This document shows, one piece after another, positions 26,883 to 33,867 of a stretch of DNA of 64,000 bases. Source of the stretch: Campylobacter showae (GTDB lineage: Bacteria; Campylobacterota; Campylobacteria; Campylobacterales; Campylobacteraceae); the NCBI RefSeq assembly GCF_900573985.1, contig NZ_UWOK01000001.1:682001-746000 (forward strand). Direction: 5' to 3'. A program made the position numbers and the translations under genes. The notes beneath the pieces were generated by a model. That model searched no databases. It had not been told where the DNA came from and saw only the letters and a program-made list of their open reading frames with translations. Within the stretch, counting starts at the first letter, position 1. Each line of letters opens with the position of its first letter.

Positions 26883-28216
26883 TAAAATCCTTGATATATA
26901 AAGTTAGGCATACCAGGCGGCATCAAAAAGTAAATAATTATCCCAAAAATCGCCAAAAAAACGGCTGAAAAAATAACGTTTATATTTTCAAAAAATTTGA
27001 CCAACAGCGGATAAACATCAAGCGCGGCGTATAAAAATACGAACACAAAAACGCCCGCAAATAGCGCACAAATCGCAAGAAGCTCGCCGCCGGAGTTTCT
27101 AAAAATAGCTCCGATGTAGCGCACCGCCCCCTCAAAATCCATCGTGAAAAACACCCAAACCATACTCACGAAAATAAACGTAAAATATCGCCCCAGCATC
27201 GCCGAGTTTAGCCATTTGCGCTCGCTGGTTAGATTTAAAAACACGACGCCAAGGCCGTGGATGAGCCCCCAGAGCAAAAAGCTAAGCCCCGCTCCGTGCC
27301 AGATGCCAGAGATCGCAAAAACTAGCATCACGTTTAGCTGCGTCTGTACCGCCGTGCCGTGACTACCTCCCAGCGGGAAATAGACGCACTCTTTAAAAAA
27401 ATTCATGAGGCTGATGTGCCAATTTTGCCAGAAAATTTTTAAATTTCGCGCCGTAAAAGGGCGGTTGAAGTTTTGCGGTAAAACAAAGCCACACATGAGC
27501 CCTAGCGCCGTCACGAAGTCCACGTAGCCGCTAAAATCGGCGTAAAGCAGCACGCTGTAGCCAAAAAGCGCGCCAAGAAGCTGCGAGGCGGGTAGGGTGG
27601 GCGCGGCGAAAACGGGATTAACTATCTCGAAAAGATGGTTTGCGACGATGATTTTTTTAAAAAGCGCGGAGCACAAAAGCGCGAATATGGCGGGGCTAGC
27701 GCGAAAAACCTTGGGCGAATTTAGCGTCTCGAAAAAGGGCTTTGGCCGCAAAATCGGACCCGAAATAATCGCGGCAAAAAAGCTAAGAAAAATCAGCGTA
27801 TCAAGGTAGCTAGGCGCCTCTAGTTCGCCCTCTCGCACGGCTTTTAGCAGCAAAATGCTCATAAACGAATAAAACGAAATGCCAAGCGGAAGCGCGATGG
27901 TTTCAAGCCTCATGACGCCAAATTTGATCGTAAAATAGCCGCCGTATTTAAAAAACGCAAGCGCACAAAGCACGAAAATAATGCCCGCGGCAAAAGGAAT
28001 AGCAGAGTCTTTGCTCTGAGCCGCCCTTGCGAAAAGAAAAATCGCGGTGCTAAAGATAAAATTTATGATTAAAAACTTAAGCCCGAACGAGGCCAAAAAC
28101 AGGTAAGAAAAGGCGAGTAAAACGATTTTTTGTAGGTGCGGGCGCATGTTTAAAAAATAATAAATCGGCCAAAAAATAAAAAAGCACAAGCCAAATTCTA
28201 TGGAAAAAAGATTCAT
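26882..28216 (-). CDS. MBOAT-family O-acyltransferase (PatA/AlgI/DltB-like)
   Basis: 444 residues with about ten membrane helices. The catalytic histidine region is visible in FAISGIWHGAGLSFLLWGLIHGLG, and the preceding FWQNWHISLMNFFKECVYFPLGGS is the family's other hallmark. MBOAT proteins of this type pass acetyl groups across the inner membrane to a periplasmic acceptor such as peptidoglycan, alginate or teichoic acid. The overlapping SGNH gene suggests peptidoglycan O-acetylation. Its start has no close upstream gene, so it is the first gene of the pair. Confidence 0.85.
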   Translation of the reverse strand: MNLFSIEFGLCFFIFWPIYYFLNMRPHLQKIVLLAFSYLFLASFGLKFLIINFIFSTAIFLFARAAQSKDSAIPFAAGIIFVLCALAFFKYGGYFTIKFGVMRLETIALPLGISFYSFMSILLLKAVREGELEAPSYLDTLIFLSFFAAIISGPILRPKPFFETLNSPKVFRASPAIFALLCSALFKKIIVANHLFEIVNPVFAAPTLPASQLLGALFGYSVLLYADFSGYVDFVTALGLMCGFVLPQNFNRPFTARNLKIFWQNWHISLMNFFKECVYFPLGGSHGTAVQTQLNVMLVFAISGIWHGAGLSFLLWGLIHGLGVVFLNLTSERKWLNSAMLGRYFTFIFVSMVWVFFTMDFEGAVRYIGAIFRNSGGELLAICALFAGVFVFVFLYAALDVYPLLVKFFENINVIFSAVFLAIFGIIIYFLMPPGMPNFIYQGF

Positions 28217-28421
28217 ATACCGCCTAATTTTTTGCGTAATTATATAAAAAAATGATTTTGGGTTGGGTTAAATTTACGTTTGACGGGAATTTAAAATTTA
28301 CTTGCTGTTTTGCGAGAATTTTAAATTTGAGTCCATAACGGCTCAAATTTGCTTGGATTAAATTTGCTTCCAAATTTGAGCCCTAAAGTCGCTCGCCGTC
28401 TTGCGTAAATTTGACGGAAAT

Positions 28422-28889
28422 TTAAAGCCGCTCTATCGCTGCCAGTACGTTTGCCGCGTCGTTTGCGGGCTCGGCTACGTCGTTAAATCTTTTTACGACT
28501 TCGCCGTTTTTGATGATCAGCGTTTGGCGGCGGTAAAATTTCTTACCGTCGTTCGTGGTAAAGGTTTGTAAATTTAGCGGGGATTCTAGCTCGAAGTTTT
28601 CGTCGCTCAAAAAGATAAAATTTGCGTCTACGCTTTGTTTAAACTCGTTCATCTTTTCTATGCTTTGAGAACCGACGGCTATTAGCATAAAGCCTAAAGA
28701 CTCGAGCTTTGCAAGGTTTTCTTGATAGGCTTTGCACTGAAGCGTGCAGCCGGTTAATCCCTTTAAATCCTTTAAATTTTCTGGTAAAAACTTCCCGCTC
28801 TCGCCCATTTTGGGATAGGTAAAAACGATGCAGTTTTTGCCGCTCGTTAGCTCGTCAAATTTGACCGAATTTGCATTTATATCTTTCAT
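28422..28889 (-). CDS. Peroxiredoxin of the Bcp/AhpC-TSA type
   Basis: 155 residues. The thioredoxin-like fold is seen in NCIVFTYPKMGESG, LTGCTLQCKAYQENLAKLESLGF, LLSDENFELES-like (here FLSDENFELES) and FYRRQTLIIKNGEVV. The peroxidatic cysteine should be C48 with C52 as partner. The spacing CTLQC has three intervening residues, whereas Bcp-type enzymes usually have four. A further cysteine is C20. It would reduce peroxides in the cytosol. The ATG overlaps the modB stop by four bases, so it is translated as part of the molybdate operon, an unusual position. Confidence 0.82.
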   Translation of the reverse strand: MKDINANSVKFDELTSGKNCIVFTYPKMGESGKFLPENLKDLKGLTGCTLQCKAYQENLAKLESLGFMLIAVGSQSIEKMNEFKQSVDANFIFLSDENFELESPLNLQTFTTNDGKKFYRRQTLIIKNGEVVKRFNDVAEPANDAANVLAAIERL

Positions 28890-29560
28890 TGCGTCCTCTT
28901 TGCGTGTGAATTGTTGAAAAAATAGACTAAAAATAGCACCGTAAAGCTTATAAACAGCATAATCGCCGAATAAACGTGCGCCTTAGTATAGTCCATGAGC
29001 TCGACGGCCTCGTAGATGGCGATGCTGGCGACTTTTGTCTTATCTCCGACGCTACCGCCTATCATCAGCACGACGCCAAACTCGCCCAAAGTATGCGCGA
29101 AACTTACTATGAGAGCGGTTAGAAGCGAGGGTTTGATGTTTGGCAAGGCGACTCTAAAAAGCGTCTCCCATTTGCCTTTGCCTAGCGAGTAGCTCGCCTC
29201 AAAAAGGCTCTTTGGCAGGCTCGCAAAGCCAGCCTGAAGCGGCTGAAACATAAATGGCAGCGAGTAAATGCAGCTAGCGATGATGAGGCCTGAGAAGTTA
29301 AAAACCAAGCGTATATCAAAGGTTTCCTCAAAAAATTTGCCTAAAAAATTATAAGGCGAGAGAAAAACCAGCATATAAAAACCCAGCACTGAAGGCGGCA
29401 GCACGAGAGGTAGCGAGATCACGGCTTCTAGCACGGGTTTAAATTTAAAACTCGCGCGGCTGAGCCAAAACGCAACCGGCAACACGAGAAAAAACAAGAT
29501 CGCAGTCGAGATAAAAGCAAGCTTTAGCGAGAGGTAAAAGGGCGTAAAATCTATATTCAT
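28886..29560 (-). CDS. modB: Molybdate ABC transporter permease ModB
   Basis: 224 residues with about five membrane helices. LVLPPSVLGFYML and the EAA loop (FEASYSLGKGKWETLFRVALPNIKPSLLTAL) are those of ModB/CysT-type permeases. It forms the inner-membrane channel of the molybdate importer with ModC. The ATG overlaps the modC stop by four bases, and the stop overlaps the peroxiredoxin start. Confidence 0.92.
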   Translation of the reverse strand: MNIDFTPFYLSLKLAFISTAILFFLVLPVAFWLSRASFKFKPVLEAVISLPLVLPPSVLGFYMLVFLSPYNFLGKFFEETFDIRLVFNFSGLIIASCIYSLPFMFQPLQAGFASLPKSLFEASYSLGKGKWETLFRVALPNIKPSLLTALIVSFAHTLGEFGVVLMIGGSVGDKTKVASIAIYEAVELMDYTKAHVYSAIMLFISFTVLFLVYFFNNSHAKRTQ

Positions 29561-30477
29561 TTCGGCTCGCTTTGCGGGTAAATTTGATCGTTTCGCTCGC
29601 CAAATTTGTCGTTTTCGCTACCGCTTTTTTGCAAATTTAACCCAAACGCCTTGGCGCTTATCGACGCTTCGTCACCCGCTTTTAAATTTGCAGCTTCTGC
29701 GGCGCTTAGCGCTACTTCGCAAAGCTGCTGACCGACGGAAACGACGGCTACGTAGATGGCGTCGCGCTTTGAGATCTCTAAAATTTTTGCCGGCAGGCTA
29801 AATTTCTGCGAGCCGCTGTGGCGCAAAAATATCTCGCCAGGGCTGCCTTCTTGCGCGATTTTACCGCCCTCTAGCACGAAGACTTTGGACGCGAGTTTGT
29901 AGATCTCCGCGACGTCGTGGCTAACCAAAATCGTCGTCATATCAAACTCGGCGTGCACCTTAGCAAGGTAGTCTTGCAGCTTTTCGCGCATGGCGTTATC
30001 AAGCGCGGAGAGCGGCTCGTCGAGGAGTAAAATTTCTGGCTTTCGCATGAGAGCGCGGGCTAGGGCGGCGCGCTGCTTTTGGCCGCCGGAGAGCTGCGAG
30101 ATGGCGGCGTTTTCTAGCGAGCTCATCTCGACAAGACCCAGCAGCTTGCGCGCTAAATTTACGTCGTTATTTGCAAAAAGCAGATTTTTCATCACGTTCA
30201 TATTCGGAAAAAGCGCGTAGTCTTGAAATAAAAATCCGATATTTCGGCTTTGCGGCGGAGTGAAGTTTTTACCGTCAAAAAGCGTCCGTCCGCCTGCTTT
30301 TATCGTTCCGCTATCAGGCGTTTCAAAGCCCGCGATCAGGCGCAAAAGCGTCGTTTTGCCGCTGCCGCTTTTGCCGTATAGAGCTACGAATTCGCCTTTT
30401 TTTACGTTCAAATTTACGTCTAGATCAAATTTCCCGTTTGCGCCGTTTAGGCTTTTTATGCAGTTTAGTTCTATCAT
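29557..30477 (-). CDS. modC: Molybdate ABC transporter ATPase ModC
   Basis: 306 residues. Walker A is YGKSGSGKTTLLR, the Q-loop is IGFLFQDYALFPNM, the ABC signature is ISQLSGGQKQRAALARAL and Walker B is EILLLDEPLSAL, followed by the H-loop VSHDVAE. Residues about 215-290 form a TOBE-like molybdate-binding domain. The protein drives molybdate import. It overlaps the TOBE-protein gene upstream and modB downstream by four bases each. Confidence 0.92.
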   Translation of the reverse strand: MIELNCIKSLNGANGKFDLDVNLNVKKGEFVALYGKSGSGKTTLLRLIAGFETPDSGTIKAGGRTLFDGKNFTPPQSRNIGFLFQDYALFPNMNVMKNLLFANNDVNLARKLLGLVEMSSLENAAISQLSGGQKQRAALARALMRKPEILLLDEPLSALDNAMREKLQDYLAKVHAEFDMTTILVSHDVAEIYKLASKVFVLEGGKIAQEGSPGEIFLRHSGSQKFSLPAKILEISKRDAIYVAVVSVGQQLCEVALSAAEAANLKAGDEASISAKAFGLNLQKSGSENDKFGERNDQIYPQSEPK

Positions 30478-30854
30478 GCGATGTAGAGCGAGGTTGCCTT
30501 GATGTAGGCGTAAATTTGATCGCCGAGCGTTAAATTTAGCCGCCTTAGCGATGCCGTCGTGATGATGCTTTCAAACTCAAACTCGCCCGCGTTTAGATGC
30601 AGCGAGCTCGTGATTTGTCCTTTTTGGATGTTTGAAATCTCGGCTTTTATCTCGTTTGAGACCGAGCAGTTTAAAAGCGGGGAGGTAGCGACGAATACGT
30701 CCGAGCTTTTAAAGCCTAGCCGAACTTCGTCGCCGATTTTTAAATTTTGTAGATTTTCCAAAGAGAGCATTTTTAGGCTTAAATTTTCGGCGCTAAACTC
30801 AAAAACGCTAACGCCGTCATTTTGCTCTATCGCCGAAATTTTAGCCTTTATCAC
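30474..30854 (-). CDS. Stand-alone TOBE/Mop-type molybdate-binding protein
   Basis: 126 residues made of two TOBE-like halves (NLKIGDEVRLGFKSSDVFVA and TLGDQIYAYIKATSLYIA are the typical ends). It has no DNA-binding or ATPase domain. Mop-like proteins store or sense molybdate in the cytosol. It lies between modA and modC, overlapping each by four bases, so it is made in step with the transporter. Its exact role (store, sensor or spare ModC domain) is not fixed by the sequence. Confidence 0.82.
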   Translation of the reverse strand: MIKAKISAIEQNDGVSVFEFSAENLSLKMLSLENLQNLKIGDEVRLGFKSSDVFVATSPLLNCSVSNEIKAEISNIQKGQITSSLHLNAGEFEFESIITTASLRRLNLTLGDQIYAYIKATSLYIA

Positions 30855-31600
30855 GGGACGACGTATCCGAATTTTCTAAAGATTTCCTTCGCGCGGTCGC
30901 TTCTGATGAAGTCGTAGAAAGCCTTGGCTTCAGGATTGTTTTCGCCGTGTTTTAGGATAACCATGCCTTGATCGATCGGTGTGTAGAGTGCAGGATCGAT
31001 GAGGATAAAGTTTTTGCCCTCTTTATACTCGGCCATTTTTTCATTGTGCATTGCAGAAGCCGCGATAAATCCGACGTCAGCAGCGCTTAGAGCTTGGCTT
31101 AGAGCCTCGCCGATAGATTTTGCTAGGACGATGTTTTTCTCGACTTTATCGTAGATGCCCGCTTTTTTTAGAGCCTCGATGCTAGCCTTGCCGTACGGAG
31201 CGGTTTCAGGATTTGCGATCGCGATGGCTTTTAGGCCTTCTACCGCGTTTATGCCTTTGGCTAGGTCGATATCTCTGATCGTAAATAGAGCAAGCGCGCC
31301 CTGAGCATAAACTACAGGCTCGGTTACGGCAAATTTAGTGTCGTATAGATCCTCTACGAATTTCATATTTGCAGCCATGAAAACGTCGGCAGGAGCGCCG
31401 TTTTTGACCTGGGTAGATAGCGCGCCGCTAGCTCCTAGAGTGACGGTTACATTGGTGTCGGGATTTGATTTGGCAAACTCAGCCTTTAGCTCGTCAAACG
31501 CGTAAGTGACGTTTGCTGCGGCAAATACGTTGATCTTGCCTGCGTTTAGGTTAAAAGCGGCGAGAGCCGCGAAGACTAACGAAAAAAATGTTTTTTTCAT
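30851..31600 (-). CDS. modA: Molybdate-binding periplasmic protein ModA
   Basis: 249 residues. The signal peptide (MKKTFFSLVFAALAAFNLNA) is followed by the family opening INVFAAANVTYAFDELKAEF, TLGASGALSTQVKNGAPADVFMAANM and a C-terminal region with QGMVILKHGENNPEAKAFYDF. It binds molybdate or tungstate in the periplasm and passes it to ModB. modE ends three bases upstream. Confidence 0.92.
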   Translation of the reverse strand: MKKTFFSLVFAALAAFNLNAGKINVFAAANVTYAFDELKAEFAKSNPDTNVTVTLGASGALSTQVKNGAPADVFMAANMKFVEDLYDTKFAVTEPVVYAQGALALFTIRDIDLAKGINAVEGLKAIAIANPETAPYGKASIEALKKAGIYDKVEKNIVLAKSIGEALSQALSAADVGFIAASAMHNEKMAEYKEGKNFILIDPALYTPIDQGMVILKHGENNPEAKAFYDFIRSDRAKEIFRKFGYVVP

Positions 31601-31603
31601 TTT

Positions 31604-32386
31604 TTATACTCCTACTATGATTTGACTTGCTTTGATTATAGCGGTGAGCTCGTCGCCCACACCGATGCGCATTTGCATCGCGCTTTCTTTGGTGATGATA
31701 GAGGTTATCGTCTGATGATTGCTGATTTCTAGTACGATTTCGGCGTTTACGGAGCCGATTTTAGCCTCGATAACGCGTCCTTTTAGTAAATTTGCCGCGC
31801 TTAGTTTTAGATTTTCCTCTTTTGCGAGCATTACGCTTGGAGCTTTAAAGATAAATACGACCTTTTTGCCGACCTTTAAATTTAGATTTTTTTCAGACTC
31901 GACCGTGACGTTAGCGCGTAAAATTTCGCCGTTTGAGAGTTTGGCACTGATTTGCGAATTTACCGCGCCCGTTTTTACGTCCGTGATCTCGCAGCTTAGT
32001 TGGTTTCGCGCGCTTAGACTCATACTCATGCGCTGTAAATTTAAAATTTCGTTCGTATCGACGTTTATATTTGAACAAACTTTTTCTAAAAATATCTTTT
32101 GGCTTTCCAGCATCGCGTCGTATAGCGCGATCATCTTTTTGCCGTAGGGCGTGAGCTCCGAGCCGCTGTTTTTCTTGTTGCCTTCGGCTCTTGCGATTAG
32201 CGGTTCGTCCGAGCGGTTATTTAGAGCGTCAAGGCTGTCCCATGCGTTTTTGTACGAGATGCCGACGTACTCGGCCGCTTTTGTTATGCTTTTGGTGTGT
32301 TCGACGGCCTTTAAAAGCTCTATATGTTTAGCCAGCACCGATACGCCGCTATCTAAAAATAGCTCTAAACTAACGTCTGCTTTCAT
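31604..32386 (-). CDS. modE: Molybdate-responsive regulator ModE
   Basis: 260 residues. The N-terminal winged helix has the ModE pattern (HIELLKAVEHTKSITKAAEY, AWDSLDALNN and the wing TPYGKKMIALYD). Two TOBE domains follow (about residues 125-190 and 195-260, each ending in a VGDELTAIIKASQIIVGV-like strand). With molybdate bound, ModE usually represses the mod transporter operon, of which it is the first gene here. A perfect palindrome at 32435-32448 upstream is a candidate site. Confidence 0.92.
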   Translation of the reverse strand: MKADVSLELFLDSGVSVLAKHIELLKAVEHTKSITKAAEYVGISYKNAWDSLDALNNRSDEPLIARAEGNKKNSGSELTPYGKKMIALYDAMLESQKIFLEKVCSNINVDTNEILNLQRMSMSLSARNQLSCEITDVKTGAVNSQISAKLSNGEILRANVTVESEKNLNLKVGKKVVFIFKAPSVMLAKEENLKLSAANLLKGRVIEAKIGSVNAEIVLEISNHQTITSIITKESAMQMRIGVGDELTAIIKASQIIVGV

Positions 32387-32434
32387 GAAAATCCCCCAAA
32401 TTCTATCAATATAAAAAAATAATTTGCTAGAAAG

Positions 32435-32448
32435 TATATTTAAATATA
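32435..32448. promoter_or_regulatory. 14-bp palindrome in the modE-mlaA divergent region, possible operator
   Basis: TATATTTAAATATA is a perfect inverted repeat located 49-62 bases before the modE start on the reverse strand and about 120 bases before mlaA. Known ModE sites contain TATAT-type half sites, so ModE autoregulation is plausible. It could also be just the overlapping -10 regions of two promoters. Confidence 0.4.
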
Positions 32449-32569
32449 TATGAAAAATAACTTAAACAAACTTCGTAATACCGGGCATTTTGAAATTTAT
32501 AAATTTAAAAGCTACATTGAGATAAAATCTCAGGTTACTGCCTTTGCAGACTTGAAATTCGGAGATTCG

Positions 32570-33271
32570 ATGAGAAAATTTTTACTCTCTTTTTTGCTTT
32601 TTTTTAGTTGCGTTTTTGCCGAACAAACGCAGGAAAAGGGCGAATTTGACGACGAATTTACCCAGCCTAGCGAGATTTTCGATCCGCTTAGCGGCTATAA
32701 TAGAATGATGACGGGATTTAACGATTTTATGTACGTAAACGCCATCCATCCTGCGATAAAAGGTTATAACTACGTAGTGCCCGAGGCTGCTAGAACTGCG
32801 GTGGGGAACTTTTTTGACAACCTTTTATATCCCGTTCGCTTCGTAAACAACCTCTTGCAGTTTAAATTTAGCGAGGCGGGCGAAGAGACGCTGAGATTTT
32901 TGGCAAACACTATCATTGGCTTTGGCGGGCTAACCGACGGCGCGAAATACTACAATCTGCAACGCCATGACGAGGACTTCGGCCAGACGCTTGGATACTG
33001 GGGCGTTGGTAGCGGCTTTCACGTGGTTTTGCCGTTTATCGGACCCTCAAATTTACGCGATATCGTCGGTCTAGTCGGCGATTATTATCTCGATCCCGTC
33101 AGTTACGTAAAACCGGCGCTAGACTCCTTTGCGATAAAAACTTTCCGTCAGGGCAACCTTTTGTCTTTACATCCAGATGCTTACGACAATCTTAAAAAAG
33201 ACGCGATCGATCTGTATCCGTTTCTACGCGACGCATACGAACAGCGCCGAAATCATTTAATAAAGGAATAA
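32570..33271 (+). CDS. mlaA: MlaA/VacJ-family outer membrane lipid-asymmetry protein
   Basis: 233 residues from the ATG at 32570, chosen over an in-frame start at 32450 because GGAGATTCG lies right before it and a signal peptide follows (MRKFLLSFLLFFSCVFA). The MlaA core is clear: DPLSGYNRMMTGFNDFMYVN, GNFFDNLLYPVRFVNNLLQ and GVGSGFHVVLPFIGPSNLRD. MlaA removes misplaced phospholipids from the outer leaflet of the outer membrane. The residues before its cysteine (FFS) are not a canonical lipobox. It is followed by mlaC and an RND protein with no MlaBDEF genes, as in C. jejuni Cj1371-1373. Confidence 0.88.
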   Translation: MRKFLLSFLLFFSCVFAEQTQEKGEFDDEFTQPSEIFDPLSGYNRMMTGFNDFMYVNAIHPAIKGYNYVVPEAARTAVGNFFDNLLYPVRFVNNLLQFKFSEAGEETLRFLANTIIGFGGLTDGAKYYNLQRHDEDFGQTLGYWGVGSGFHVVLPFIGPSNLRDIVGLVGDYYLDPVSYVKPALDSFAIKTFRQGNLLSLHPDAYDNLKKDAIDLYPFLRDAYEQRRNHLIKE

Positions 33272-33272
33272 A

Positions 33273-33860
33273 ATGAAGTTTTTAAAAATCATTCTGCTTG
33301 CGTTTTTTAGCGCGGTTAGCCTCTTTGCGATCAGCGAGGAGCAGATAAAACCTACGATGCAAAAAGCGACGCAAGACGCTATCGAGGTGCTAAAAAACGC
33401 AAATTTGAGCAAAGACGAGAAAATAAGCAAAATTTTCGCCGTTTTTGACCCGTATTTCGACTACGAACAGATGTCAAAGATCGCCCTAAGCAAGCGCTAC
33501 AACAACCTAAGCGCCGGGCAAAAGGTCAAATTTAACAAAGCTTTTGAAGAGAGATTAAAATCAAGCTACGTCGATAAGCTTTTAAGCTACAAAAACCAAA
33601 CTATAAATTTTAAAGACGTAACCAAACCGAATGAAAATCGCTACTTTCTAAATGCCGATCTGGTCGGCGAGGACGGCAAAAACTACGGCTTTACGTATAA
33701 ATTTTACAACGCCAAAGAGCGCGGCTGGCTCATCTACGACGTTGAAATTTTAGGCGTTAGTATCATCCAGACCTACCGCAGTCAGTTTGACAGCCTGATG
33801 GAAAACGAGAGTTTTGAAAATTTGCTTAGCAAGCTAAACTCCGTCCAAGCTCCGCAATAA
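33273..33860 (+). CDS. mlaC: MlaC-family periplasmic phospholipid carrier
   Basis: 195 residues. The signal peptide is MKFLKIILLAFFSAVSLFA. The mature part has the Ttg2D/MlaC pattern: KISKIFAVFDPYFDYEQMSKIALSKRYNNLS, EFEERL-like KAFEERLKSSYVDKL, and the C-terminal GWLIYDVEILGVSIIQTYRSQF. It would shuttle phospholipid between MlaA and the inner membrane. It starts one base after mlaA and is followed seven bases later by the RND protein. Confidence 0.88.
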   Translation: MKFLKIILLAFFSAVSLFAISEEQIKPTMQKATQDAIEVLKNANLSKDEKISKIFAVFDPYFDYEQMSKIALSKRYNNLSAGQKVKFNKAFEERLKSSYVDKLLSYKNQTINFKDVTKPNENRYFLNADLVGEDGKNYGFTYKFYNAKERGWLIYDVEILGVSIIQTYRSQFDSLMENESFENLLSKLNSVQAPQ

Positions 33861-33867
33861 GGCGTTG

